A stretch of 64,000 nt of DNA from positions 248,001 through 312,000 of the forward strand of contig NZ_PJIN01000004.1 of NCBI RefSeq assembly GCF_002929705.1, written 5' to 3'. The translations under genes and the position numbers were made by a program. The notes under the pieces are model-generated. The model saw only the letters and a program-made list of their open reading frames with translations. It had not been told where the DNA came from and made no database searches. Below are positions 20,336-29,211 of the stretch, piece after piece. Position 1 is the stretch's first letter, and every line of letters starts with the position of its first letter. This stretch comes from Arthrobacter sp. N199823. Lineage in GTDB: Bacteria; Actinomycetota; Actinomycetes; Actinomycetales; Micrococcaceae.

Positions 20336-21705
20336 GCGTTTGCTCCGATCGTGCAGGACGGTGCTGCTTCGTCATCAGAATCGTCAGTAGCCTGCGCATC
20401 AACAGCGCTGCTTGCGATGAACTCCTGGGCAATGGTCAGTGCCTGATCAAGGTCCCACAGGATATCGTCCAGATCTTCCAGACCAATGGAGATGCGGATC
20501 AAGTCCTCGGGAACTCCGGCGGCAACAAGCTGCTGCGGTGAGAGCTGCTGGTGGGTGGTGGACGCCGGGTGCAGCACCAGGGTGCGGGAATCGCCAATGT
20601 TGGCCAAGTGGCTTGCCAACTGGAGCGAGTCGATGAACTTCTTGCCGGCAGCACGTCCCCCGCGCACACCGAAAGCAAACACGGAACCCACACCCTTGGG
20701 CAGGTAGTGCTGTCCACGCTCAAAGTGCGGGTGACTAGGCAGCCCTGCGAACTGAACCCAGGACACGCGCTCGTCGGCTTCAAGCCAGGCAGCTACAGCG
20801 GCGGCGTTGCGGAGGTGCTCATCCATGCGCTGCGGCAGTGTCTCCACTCCCTGCAGCAATTGGAAGGCAGACTGTGCCGAGAGCGCGGGACCAATGTCGC
20901 GCAACTGCTCCGAGCGCAGCTTGGTCAGGAAACCGTACTCGCCAAAGTTGCCCCACCAGGACACGTTGCCGTAGGAAGCTACGGGTTCGGTCATGGACGG
21001 GAACTTGCCGTTGCCCCAGTTGAAACGACCGGATTCCACCACCACGCCACCCAAGGTGGTGCCGTGCCCGCCCAGGAACTTCGTGGCCGAGTGGATCACA
21101 ATGTCGGCACCGAATTCAATGGGCCGGATCAGGTACGGGGTGCTCAGGGTGGCATCAACCACCAAAGGCACGCCGGCTGCATGCGCCACGTTGGCCAGTC
21201 CCTCAAGATCGGCAATGTCACCGGAGGGGTTCGCCACGATCTCCGTGTACACCGCCTTCGTGTTCTCCTTGATCGCCGCAGCAAAATCGGCCGGATCATT
21301 GGAATCGATGAAGGTGGTCTCCACACCGAAGCGGCGCAGTGTCACATCGAGCTGAGTAATGGTTCCGCCATAGAGCTTGGACGAGGCCACAATATGGTCC
21401 CCGGCCCCAGCCAATGCAGCAAAGGTGACGAATTCCGCGGCCATGCCCGACGCCGTCGCAACAGCACCGATGCCACCCTCCAGAGAGGCTATGCGCTCCT
21501 CAAAGGCGGCCACTGTGGGATTGCCAATGCGTGAGTAAATGTTGCCGTACTTCTGCAGCGCAAAGAGGTTGGCGGCGTCGTCGGTGTCCTTGAACACGAA
21601 GGACGTGGTCTGGTAGATGGGCACCGCGCGGGCGCCATGCTCCGAATCAGGCGTGCCGCCAGCGTGCAAAGCTCGCGTGCGGAAACCGAAAGAATGTTCA
21701 GTCAT
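20332..21705 (-). CDS. metY: O-acetylhomoserine aminocarboxypropyltransferase
   Basis: PLP enzyme that joins sulfide (or methanethiol) to O-acetylhomoserine, giving homocysteine (or methionine). The 457 residues include YSRIGNPTVAAFEERIASLEGG, the PLP lysine in VIHSATKFLGGHG and STTHQQLSPQQLVAAGV near the C-terminus. The C-terminus has an acidic tail of about 20 residues. Its start overlaps the sfnG stop by 1 bp, placing it directly behind an organosulfur monooxygenase, which fits use of released sulfur. Confidence 0.95.
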   Translation of the reverse strand: MTEHSFGFRTRALHAGGTPDSEHGARAVPIYQTTSFVFKDTDDAANLFALQKYGNIYSRIGNPTVAAFEERIASLEGGIGAVATASGMAAEFVTFAALAGAGDHIVASSKLYGGTITQLDVTLRRFGVETTFIDSNDPADFAAAIKENTKAVYTEIVANPSGDIADLEGLANVAHAAGVPLVVDATLSTPYLIRPIEFGADIVIHSATKFLGGHGTTLGGVVVESGRFNWGNGKFPSMTEPVASYGNVSWWGNFGEYGFLTKLRSEQLRDIGPALSAQSAFQLLQGVETLPQRMDEHLRNAAAVAAWLEADERVSWVQFAGLPSHPHFERGQHYLPKGVGSVFAFGVRGGRAAGKKFIDSLQLASHLANIGDSRTLVLHPASTTHQQLSPQQLVAAGVPEDLIRISIGLEDLDDILWDLDQALTIAQEFIASSAVDAQATDDSDDEAAPSCTIGANA

Positions 21706-22883
21706 TAGACACTCACCTTGTCAAAGTTGGTGATCGGCAGCAGGGAGGTATCCAGCTCGGTGCCGTGCTTGCGAGCCAAATCGGCCTCGAGTTCGCGCAC
21801 AATAGGCATGACGTCCCGCCCAAAAGCGGCCGTTTCTTCCTGGAAGTGCAGGTAGCCAGTCAGCAGCAGGTTTACGCCGCGCTTCTTGTACTCCACGATG
21901 CGGGTGGCGATCTGCTCCGGGGTGCCGATCAGTTCGGTCTTGAAGCCGTCGTTGTACTGGATCAGGTCCTCGAAGGAGGAATCTGCCCACATGCCCTTGC
22001 CATCCTTGGTGGAGGCTCCGGCTTCCTTGACTGCGGCGGCGAAGCCTTCCACGGCGGGACGGTGTGCCTTGGCTACGATCTCGCGCAGGGTCTCGCGTGC
22101 TTCCTTTTCCGTGTCACGAGCAATGACGAAGCCGTTGAGGCCAAAGCGCGGCTTGCGGCCGGACTCGGCAGCTGCGGCCAACACGCCGTTGACGTTTTCG
22201 GTGTAACCCTCCAAGGTGCGGCCATTGGAGAAGTACCAGTCAGCCACGCGGCCTGCAGTTGCCTGGGCAGCGGTGGAATTACCGCCGAAGAAGATCTCCG
22301 GGTGGGGGCGTCCGGGCACGTCAACGGGTGCCGGATTGAGCGTGAAGTTATTGATGTTGTAGTACTTGCCGGCCTGTGAGAAGTCCTTCTCCGTCCAGAG
22401 CCCCCGCAGCACCCGGATGAATTCCTCGGTGCGGACGTAGCGTTCGTCGTGCTCCAGCCAGTCGAGACCAAAGTTGACGAACTCGTCTTTGAGCCAGCCG
22501 GACACAATGTTCACGGCGGCGCGGCCGTTGGAGAGGTGATCGGCAGTGATGATGAATTTGGCCAATACGCCGGGGTGCCACATGCCCGGGTGGACTGCGG
22601 CGATAACCTTCAAGCGCTCCGTCGCACCGAGCAGGGCGAGGGAGAAGCTCGTTGCCTCATGCTGCTGATCGGCGCCGTAGGAGGCGGCGTAGCGAGTCTG
22701 GGTCAGGGCGCACTCGAAGCCGCTATTTTCAGCGATCTGAGCCAGCTTCTTGTTGTACTCAAAGCTCCAGTCGGTGCGCTGCTCGATGGTGCTCACCACG
22801 AGCCCGCCGGAAACGTTGGGCACCCAATAGGCAAATTTGAGCGGGGTGGCGAGGTCTGCAATGTTTACGGGAGCGATACTCAT
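21705..22883 (-). CDS. sfnG: FMNH2-dependent dimethylsulfone monooxygenase
   Basis: Luciferase-like flavin monooxygenase of the SfnG type, which opens dimethylsulfone to methanesulfinate and formaldehyde using reduced FMN. The 392-residue sequence shows FAYWVPNVSGGLVVS, TRYAASYGADQQHE, HPGMWHPGVLAKF, GRAAVNIVSGWLKDEF and PEIFFGGNSTAAQ, typical of SfnG and near relatives (SsuD-like alkanesulfonate monooxygenases are the main alternative). It overlaps acsA by 4 bp. A flavin reductase gene is divergent on the other side of acsA. Confidence 0.88.
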   Translation of the reverse strand: MSIAPVNIADLATPLKFAYWVPNVSGGLVVSTIEQRTDWSFEYNKKLAQIAENSGFECALTQTRYAASYGADQQHEATSFSLALLGATERLKVIAAVHPGMWHPGVLAKFIITADHLSNGRAAVNIVSGWLKDEFVNFGLDWLEHDERYVRTEEFIRVLRGLWTEKDFSQAGKYYNINNFTLNPAPVDVPGRPHPEIFFGGNSTAAQATAGRVADWYFSNGRTLEGYTENVNGVLAAAAESGRKPRFGLNGFVIARDTEKEARETLREIVAKAHRPAVEGFAAAVKEAGASTKDGKGMWADSSFEDLIQYNDGFKTELIGTPEQIATRIVEYKKRGVNLLLTGYLHFQEETAAFGRDVMPIVRELEADLARKHGTELDTSLLPITNFDKVSV

Positions 22884-24838
22884 GAGTGATCCTTCTTTTT
22901 GTACTGGGTAACGGCGGCAATAATTCCGGCCATTGATTCTTCGTTTTGCAGCGAGGTGGCATCGCCCAAGGGCGTCTCCTCAAACATTTGGGTCAGCAGC
23001 CGTCGCATGATTTTCCCGGAACGAGTCTTGGGAACATCGGGAACTACGACGACGGCTGCTGGCTTGGCAATAGGCCCAATCTTGTGTGCCACGTGGGCAC
23101 GCAACTGCTCCTGGACTTCCGCTGTGGAGTGCGATTCGGTGTCCGCCAGGACCACGAAGGCCACCACGGCGTGGCCGGTCAGCGCATCAGTCACCGGAGT
23201 GACACCAGCTTCAATGACATTGGGATGAGTGATCAGTGCCGATTCGATTTCGATGGTGGAAAGCCGGTGACCGGAGATGTTGATGACATCATCGATGCGG
23301 CCCAGAATCCAGATATGACCGTCGGCGTCATACCGGGCGCCATCGCCAGCAAGGAAGTAGCCTTGCGCCGCGAACTTACGCCAGTAGGAGTCCAGGTAGC
23401 GCTGCGGGTTTCCCCACACCGTCCGGGCCATGGCCGGGCCTATCCCGTCAACCACAATCAAACCCTGGACATCGTGCGCAACGTCCGTTCCGGCGTCGTC
23501 CACGATCCGGACACTCACGCCCGGCATGGCACGGGAGGCACAGCCTGGTTTGAACTCGCTGTCACCGGGACGCGGGGAGAGGATGGTGGCTCCCGTTTCT
23601 GACTGCCACCAGGTGTCCACCATGGGCAGAGTGCCGCCACCGAGTTGATCGCGGAGCCAGTTCCACGCCTGCGGGTTGACGGCCTCACCGACGGTTCCGA
23701 GCAGGCGCAGGGAGGACAGATCGTGGTGGGCCGGGACGCCGTCGGGGAACCAGCCCATGAGGGAGCGGACTAGCGTTGGCGCCGTGTAGTAGCTGGTGAC
23801 ACCGTAGCGTTCAATGATCTCAAAGTGGCGGCCAGGGTGCGGGGTGTTGGGGGTGCCTTCGAAGATGACTTGGGTGACGCCATTGCTCAGCGGCCCGTAA
23901 ATTTCGTAGGTGTGCGCCGTGACCCAGGCAAGATCGGCCGTGCACCAGTGAACATCTTGATCGCGCAAATCAGGATCAGGGTTGCTGAACAGCAGTTCGT
24001 GAGTGTAGGACGCTTGGGTGAGGTAGCCGCCGGTGGTATGAACCAGGCCCTTGGGCTGGCCGGTGGTGCCGGAGGTGTACATGATGAAGAGCGGTGTTTC
24101 CGCGTCAAAGTACTCTGCAGTGTGCTCCGTGCTGGCCAGGTCAACCGTCTCATGCCACCAAATGTCCCTACCCTCGGTCCACTCAATGTCGGAGCCTGTG
24201 CGGCGCACCACGAGGACGTGCTCAATAGAATTTTCGCCCGAGACCGCGGCGTCTGCGTTAGCTTTCACGGGAACGGCTTTGCCGCGGCGGAACTGCCCGT
24301 CGGTGGTGACCAGAAGCTTGGCTCCGGTGTCTTCAACACGGAACTTCAGCGCTTCGGCCGAGAACCCGCCAAAGACGAGCGAGTGGACGGCGCCAATCCG
24401 GGCCACAGCCAAGGTGATGATGATGGTTTCGGCAATGACGGGAAGGTAAATGACCACGCGGTCACCCTTGCCAATGCCCAGAGCTGTCAGCGCGTTTGCT
24501 GCCTGGCACACCTCATCTTGGAGTTCCTTGTATGTGATGGCCCGGCGGTCACCGGGCTCGCCCTCGCAGTACAAGGCAACTTTTTCACCACGGCCGGCGC
24601 TGACATGCCGGTCTACGCAGTTGACGGCGGCGTTGAGCTTGCCTCCGGCAAACCACTCAATACTGGGGACGCGAAGTTCGTCTGTTACCGGGTCAAAGGC
24701 CGAGACAAAGGTATGGTCCGTATGCCAGGGCTGTGCCCAATCGAGCCGCTGGGCTTGTTCGACCCAGAAATTCACTCTGGATGCGTCCTCTTCAGAACGC
24801 ACCGTACTAGCGGTGGGGGCAATGCTGGTGGTACTCAT
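22880..24838 (-). CDS. acsA: Acetyl-CoA synthetase
   Basis: AMP-forming acetate–CoA ligase family, 652 residues as usual. Motifs are YTSGTTGQPKGLVHTTGGYL, the DTWWQSETG region, GRIDDVINISGHRLST and the acetylatable lysine in KTRSGKIMRR. First gene of a tightly coupled operon with sfnG, metY and a CoA-binding protein, an unexpected place for a central carbon gene. It could serve acetyl-CoA supply for O-acetylhomoserine, or act on a related short acid; both are inference. Confidence 0.93.
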   Translation of the reverse strand: MSTTSIAPTASTVRSEEDASRVNFWVEQAQRLDWAQPWHTDHTFVSAFDPVTDELRVPSIEWFAGGKLNAAVNCVDRHVSAGRGEKVALYCEGEPGDRRAITYKELQDEVCQAANALTALGIGKGDRVVIYLPVIAETIIITLAVARIGAVHSLVFGGFSAEALKFRVEDTGAKLLVTTDGQFRRGKAVPVKANADAAVSGENSIEHVLVVRRTGSDIEWTEGRDIWWHETVDLASTEHTAEYFDAETPLFIMYTSGTTGQPKGLVHTTGGYLTQASYTHELLFSNPDPDLRDQDVHWCTADLAWVTAHTYEIYGPLSNGVTQVIFEGTPNTPHPGRHFEIIERYGVTSYYTAPTLVRSLMGWFPDGVPAHHDLSSLRLLGTVGEAVNPQAWNWLRDQLGGGTLPMVDTWWQSETGATILSPRPGDSEFKPGCASRAMPGVSVRIVDDAGTDVAHDVQGLIVVDGIGPAMARTVWGNPQRYLDSYWRKFAAQGYFLAGDGARYDADGHIWILGRIDDVINISGHRLSTIEIESALITHPNVIEAGVTPVTDALTGHAVVAFVVLADTESHSTAEVQEQLRAHVAHKIGPIAKPAAVVVVPDVPKTRSGKIMRRLLTQMFEETPLGDATSLQNEESMAGIIAAVTQYKKKDHS

Positions 24839-25151
24839 AAAAACTCCATCAATCCTGGCTTTTGCAGCCTCCCGGAACAGGCATCTATCAATGCCCCCGC
24901 GTGCAGGCGTCAGGGTGCGCCATCATGGGTCCAGGTTTATTGCTCGCAAGAAATATTTCTTCATAACTAGACCTCACAAGTGCGTTACACGCCAAATTAT
25001 CGGGTCATAAATGGTCACTATGTGGAACAAATGCAGTAGAGGGCCACATTTAGTCACCTAAAATCGTCCACTAGTTCACTGGGGTGATAGTTTTTCACTC
25101 ATGACAGCAGCCGCAGTCCAGGCCCATTCTGGCCGTAATGAAGGAGTTCCC
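24839..25151. promoter_or_regulatory. Divergent control region acsA / flavin reductase
   Basis: This 313-bp gap must hold promoters for both directions. An imperfect inverted repeat (25013–25025 GGTCACTATGTGG with 25044–25058) could be an operator. On the minus strand, in the acsA leader, a 12-codon frame (24926–24888, MMAHPDACTRGH) is followed by the hairpin GGCAT/ATGCC and then the acsA start about 50 bp on. No known riboswitch fold was recognised. Confidence 0.4.
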
Positions 25152-25724
25152 ATGTCGCAGTCAACCGTTTTCGCAGAGCCAGAGCAGGCCAATCATCATG
25201 GTTTCTCAGACATGCTCAGCGCCGATGACTTCAAATCTGCGTTCCGGAACCATCCTGCCGGCGTAGCTGTCATCACCGCTGACATCGGAAACGGCCCTGT
25301 TGGGCTGACGGCAACCTCAGTTATTTCCGTCTCAGCAAATCCGCCTTTAGTGGTATTTTCCTTGTCCTCAGCGTCGTCCTCGACTCCGACGATCAAGCAG
25401 GCCGAGACTGTGGTCATCCACCTTTTGGGCGCCGATCAAATCAGCCTGGCCAAGAATTTTGCCACCAGCGGCATCGACCGATTCGCCGACACGTCCATCT
25501 GGTCGCGTCTGGTCACCGGGGAACCGGTGCTGCCATCCGCCAACGCATGGATGCGTGGCCGGATTGTCAATCAGATGGATGCCGGCGATTCCACAGTGGT
25601 TGCCGTGCAGATTTTGCAGGTGGATCTGCCGGGTGAATCCAGCCGCACAGCAGAACAAGCCCGCCCGCTGGTCTACCACGACCGCACCTGGCACTCTCTG
25701 AGCGAAACCTCAGTAGTTCAGTAG
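25152..25724 (+). CDS. Flavin reductase family protein
   Basis: A 190-residue FMN-binding split-barrel reductase: FKSAFRNHPAGVAVITAD, GPVGLTATSVISVSANPPLVVFSLS and FATSGIDRF. Such enzymes supply FMNH2 to two-component monooxygenases. The ATG at 25152 has AAGGAG 5–6 nt upstream and is preferred over an ATG at 25101 that lacks one. It is divergent from the acsA–sfnG operon and is the natural partner for SfnG. Confidence 0.87.
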   Translation: MSQSTVFAEPEQANHHGFSDMLSADDFKSAFRNHPAGVAVITADIGNGPVGLTATSVISVSANPPLVVFSLSSASSSTPTIKQAETVVIHLLGADQISLAKNFATSGIDRFADTSIWSRLVTGEPVLPSANAWMRGRIVNQMDAGDSTVVAVQILQVDLPGESSRTAEQARPLVYHDRTWHSLSETSVVQ

Positions 25725-25767
25725 CTCCAACCGCGGCAAAGCTCTCACCGGCATTAAAGTAGACATC

Positions 25768-26883
25768 GTGAGTATTCAAACAGATGTGATTGTCATTGGC
25801 GCAGGTGCCATGGGTTCGGCCGCAGCTTTGAGCGTTGCCCGTCAAGGTAAATCCGTGGTGGTGCTGGAACAATTTGCCGCGGGTCACACGATGGGTGCAT
25901 CGCACGGTGAAACCCGCAATTTCAACACGGCCTATCAAGATGCTGTGTACCTGAAATTGGTCCGTGAAGCCCGCGAACTCTGGGATGACCTGGCGCAAGA
26001 GACCGGTCTGAAACTCTTGGACCTGATAGGTCTGGTCAACCACGGCGATATCAAATCTCTGAAGCGCACCCATGACGCTCAGCAGAACTTTGGCCTGGAT
26101 AGTTTTTTTCTCTCCCCACAAGAGGCAACGGAACGCTGGGCAGGCATGCGTTTTCGCGGCGATGTGCTATACGTTCCGGAAGCCGGCAGGGTCCGAGCTG
26201 CCACGGCACTGCAAGCGTTGCGGCAGGCCGCCGAATCCCGCGGTGCAAGCTTCCACTACACATCACCTGTCCGGGACATCACCGTCTTGGGCCAAGACCT
26301 TGTCGCAGTTGTCACTGACGCCGAGGAATACCGTGCCCCACGTGTCATTGTCACGGCCGGTGCCTGGACTCGTAAGGTGCTTACTGGGTTGGTGGAACTC
26401 CCCCGCTTGGTGGTCACCCAGGAACAGCCAGCCCACTTCCGCCTTCTCAGCAATGATCATCAGTGGCCAAGTTTTAACCACAACCCTGATCCGGGAGTAA
26501 CAGCCGATGACTATTGGTACAGCCCTACCTACGGCATGCTGACCCCGGGGGAAGGGATTAAAGTCGGTTGGCACGGTGTTGGTCCGGTGGTGGATCCGGA
26601 TGCGCGGAATTTCACCGCGGAGGACACGCAACTTGAGGCGCTGCGACGCTACGTGCGCGAGTGGTTCCCCGGTTTGGATGCCGAGCAGTGCGAACCCATC
26701 AGTTGCACCTACACGTCAACCGATTCCGGAGACTTTATCCTGGATCGATTTGGACCAGTGGTGGTTGGCGCTGGCTTCTCGGGCCATGGCTTCAAATTCA
26801 CACCGGCCATTGGCCGTGTGCTGGCTGATCTTGCTGATGGCGTCTCTGCCCCGGAGCTCTTCCAGGTGCCTCGCCAACAATGA
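25768..26883 (+). CDS. Monomeric sarcosine oxidase / N-methyltryptophan oxidase-like FAD enzyme
   Basis: A 371-residue FAD-dependent amine oxidase of the DAO/MSOX type: dinucleotide motif VIVIGAGAMGSAAAL at residues 7–20, HTMGASHGETRNFN (FAD attachment-loop region), and C-terminal GFSGHGFKFTPAIGRVLADL, which in this family carries covalent-flavin context. Substrate may be sarcosine, N-methyl-L-tryptophan or another N-methyl amino acid. It starts with GTG 43 bp after the flavin reductase and is in the same direction, so a shared transcript is possible. Confidence 0.88.
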   Translation: MSIQTDVIVIGAGAMGSAAALSVARQGKSVVVLEQFAAGHTMGASHGETRNFNTAYQDAVYLKLVREARELWDDLAQETGLKLLDLIGLVNHGDIKSLKRTHDAQQNFGLDSFFLSPQEATERWAGMRFRGDVLYVPEAGRVRAATALQALRQAAESRGASFHYTSPVRDITVLGQDLVAVVTDAEEYRAPRVIVTAGAWTRKVLTGLVELPRLVVTQEQPAHFRLLSNDHQWPSFNHNPDPGVTADDYWYSPTYGMLTPGEGIKVGWHGVGPVVDPDARNFTAEDTQLEALRRYVREWFPGLDAEQCEPISCTYTSTDSGDFILDRFGPVVVGAGFSGHGFKFTPAIGRVLADLADGVSAPELFQVPRQQ

Positions 26884-26905
26884 AACTCCCTGTCTCCCGG
26901 CAAAC

Positions 26906-27604
26906 TCAGCCGTAGACTTCGAACGCCACGGCGCCGCCGGCAGTCACCATGTCTATTTGCTTCCGCGCCTGTTCCTCCACCGGTGCGTCGCTGAGGGCGC
27001 GGAGGTACTCGCGGTGTTCAGCCAAGGACGCGACGGCTTTGTCAATGCTCATGGCCGACACGACTTGGGTGTGCGTAGGCTGCGGTGAACTGATCGCAAC
27101 CCAGCGGACCTTGTGGCGGGCTAGGCCTTCGTCGAGCAATTCCGGGAAGATCCATTCGTTGTCTGCGTCGCCAACAGCGTCCAGCACCGCGCGGCCCACA
27201 GCCCTGTGATCGGCGGAGTTCCATTGGCCCGGACCCCATTCATCCCGGTGGTTCAGGGTCAGCACCACGTCTGGCCGCGCGCGGCGGATCTCCCGTGCAA
27301 AGTCTCGGCGCAACGCCATACCACCCTCAATCCGCCCGTCCGGGTGATCGAGAAATACTAGATCCGTGACGCCCACCCGGGCGCAGGCGTTCTGCTGTTC
27401 CAGGGACCTCAGCGGACCGGACTGCCCCGGCGGCATGCCAGCAATCCCTGCCTCACCACGGCTGGCCAGCACATAGCTGACCGCTTTGCCCGCCGCCGTC
27501 CACTGTGCCACCGCGGCGCCCATTCCATATTCGGGGTCATCTGGGTGCGCCACCAGAACCAGGGCGCGTTGCCAGTCCTGCGGAAACTGTTGAAGACCCG
27601 TCAT
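26906..27604 (-). CDS. PIG-L family deacetylase
   Basis: A 232-residue zinc-dependent deacetylase of the LmbE/PIG-L family with VLVAHPDDPEYGMG (zinc His/Asp and catalytic Asp), LDHPDGRIEGG, TLNHRDEWG and DHRAVGRAVLDAV. Family members deacetylate N-acetyl sugars, including mycothiol precursors (MshB, Mca); this protein is shorter than MshB and its substrate is unknown. It overlaps the preceding methyltransferase by 4 bp and ends the long transporter operon. Confidence 0.88.
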   Translation of the reverse strand: MTGLQQFPQDWQRALVLVAHPDDPEYGMGAAVAQWTAAGKAVSYVLASRGEAGIAGMPPGQSGPLRSLEQQNACARVGVTDLVFLDHPDGRIEGGMALRRDFAREIRRARPDVVLTLNHRDEWGPGQWNSADHRAVGRAVLDAVGDADNEWIFPELLDEGLARHKVRWVAISSPQPTHTQVVSAMSIDKAVASLAEHREYLRALSDAPVEEQARKQIDMVTAGGAVAFEVYG

Positions 27605-28458
27605 TGTTTCTCTCCCACCATGAAAATGCGCCGGAACTCAAAGTTGCTGCCATGCTCTCCAGCAGGATAGGCCTTGGCCACCACTGCGGCGTACTCGTGC
27701 TCGAACGCCGTAGAGTCGCTTGGCGACAGAGCACCTAGGACGGGCCTCAGCGCTGTGCCGCGAACCCACTCCAGGACCGGGTTTTCACCCTGCAGTAGCT
27801 GACTGTACGTTGTCTCCCACACATCCACCCTGGCCCCACCCTTCAGGAACAACTCCTGATAGAGCGCAGGTTCGGCCACTGCATCCTCGTGCCGCAGAAC
27901 CCCGCCCAGTTGCTTGCGCCACCGGGCGCTTTGAGCGAGCTCTCGCATCAAGACGTGCGACGGCGCTCCAAAGTTTCCCGGTACCTGCACTCCCAGCCAC
28001 GCGCCAGGGTGCATGGCCGCCAACCAGCCCGACATGAGTTCGCGGTGTTGCGGGACCCATTGCAGGGCGGCATTGGAGACAATAACATCCGTCTCGGGTG
28101 TGGGCGCCCACGAGGCAATGTCGCCTTGCACAAAAGCGAGCCCAGGCGCAAGGTGTGGGCTGGCAGCCAAGGGGGTGCCGCCGTCGTCCGCGGAATGAGC
28201 AGGCGCAGCGGAAGCGCCGGGGATCAGCGCCTGCGCCTGCGCCACCATGGCGGCCGAACTGTCCAGGCCCAGCACGGATGCCTGCGGCCACCGCTGCGCC
28301 AAGGTGGCCGTGAGATTGCCCGGGCCGCAGCCAAGATCAACCACCTGTGCAGGGGCCGCAGCCCCAATGCGGGCGGTCAGATCGAAGAACGGCCGGTCGC
28401 GGAAATCGCCGAACTTACGGTACTGAGTTGGTTCCCATAGAAATGGTTGATCTGTCAT
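27601..28458 (-). CDS. Trans-aconitate 2-methyltransferase-like SAM methyltransferase
   Basis: Class I methyltransferase of 285 residues. WEPTQYRKFGDFRDRPFFDL at the start is typical of Tam; the SAM site is VVDLGCGPGNLTATLA and LGLDSSAAM, and VSNAALQWVPQH follows. Tam methylates trans-aconitate, an inhibitor formed from cis-aconitate. It begins 21 bp after the GntR gene and overlaps the PIG-L gene. Assignment to Tam is by overall resemblance. Confidence 0.83.
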   Translation of the reverse strand: MTDQPFLWEPTQYRKFGDFRDRPFFDLTARIGAAAPAQVVDLGCGPGNLTATLAQRWPQASVLGLDSSAAMVAQAQALIPGASAAPAHSADDGGTPLAASPHLAPGLAFVQGDIASWAPTPETDVIVSNAALQWVPQHRELMSGWLAAMHPGAWLGVQVPGNFGAPSHVLMRELAQSARWRKQLGGVLRHEDAVAEPALYQELFLKGGARVDVWETTYSQLLQGENPVLEWVRGTALRPVLGALSPSDSTAFEHEYAAVVAKAYPAGEHGSNFEFRRIFMVGEKQ

Positions 28459-28479
28459 GGCGTTATCTTGCCACAGCTG

Positions 28480-29211
28480 CTATTTCCGTGCAGGGAGTTC
28501 TGCGCCCACCCCATGGAAGCGGCTGGCATAGCCCACCCAGGACTGATGCACATGGGAACACATGAGCTCGCCGGCCAAGTCAGCATTGCCGGCATCTATG
28601 GCGGCCATGATGGCCCAGTGCTCAGCCCAGGAGTGTTTGCCGCGTGAACTCACATCCGTTGCGTACAGCCACTCGATTTTCCGGGCAATTTGCCGCAATA
28701 GCGCCCCCAAGGACGTGCTGGCACTCAATTCTGCAATGGCCAGGTGGAACCTGATATTTAAATCAGGCAAAAGTTCCTGCTCATCAGCGGCGACGGCCGC
28801 ATCGCCGCTTTGTAAGATCCCGGCAATTTCCTTCCGTGTCTTCCACCAGCCGTCATCAGGCTGACCGGCGGTGAATTGGGCTGCAGCCCGCCGGGCAGAC
28901 CTGCGAGCGATGACTGATTCCAGGGACTCTCGAACTGCAAAAAGATCGTCGGCCTCGTCAACCGGAATGGCCGCCACAGTGGAACCGGCATACGGTCTGG
29001 AGACAACAAAGCCCTCCATCTCCAGTCCGCGCAGGGCCTCACGGACAGGCACCCTGGACATGCCATATTTTTTAGCCAGGGCACTCTCGGTGACACGGCT
29101 ACCCGACGGCAGCACACCAAGGATGATGTCCTGTCGAATTTCGTCTTGGACACTCTGGTTCAGTGCCGGTTCCGGGTTATCGTGCGAATGCTGCACCGGG
29201 TATTGCTCCAA
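28480..29211 (-). CDS. GntR-family regulator, FadR/FCD type
   Basis: A 243-residue regulator: winged HTH (SVQDEIRQDIILGVLPSG, YGMSRVPVREALRGLEMEG) and an all-helical FCD effector domain with the usual Asp/Arg/His ligands (FAVRESLES, DLNIRFHLAIAE, HWAIMAAIDAGN). Start is a TTG at 29211 after GAGGGA, overlapping the transporter ATPase gene by 35 bp; a GTG at 29196 is an alternative. As the only regulator in the operon it probably binds the palindrome at 36268–36279. Confidence 0.9.
   Translation of the reverse strand: MEQYPVQHSHDNPEPALNQSVQDEIRQDIILGVLPSGSRVTESALAKKYGMSRVPVREALRGLEMEGFVVSRPYAGSTVAAIPVDEADDLFAVRESLESVIARRSARRAAAQFTAGQPDDGWWKTRKEIAGILQSGDAAVAADEQELLPDLNIRFHLAIAELSASTSLGALLRQIARKIEWLYATDVSSRGKHSWAEHWAIMAAIDAGNADLAGELMCSHVHQSWVGYASRFHGVGAELPARK

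Noticed and set aside
24839-25151. SAM or T-box riboswitch before acsA
   Set aside because: No recognisable conserved core; only a short frame and a small hairpin are visible.
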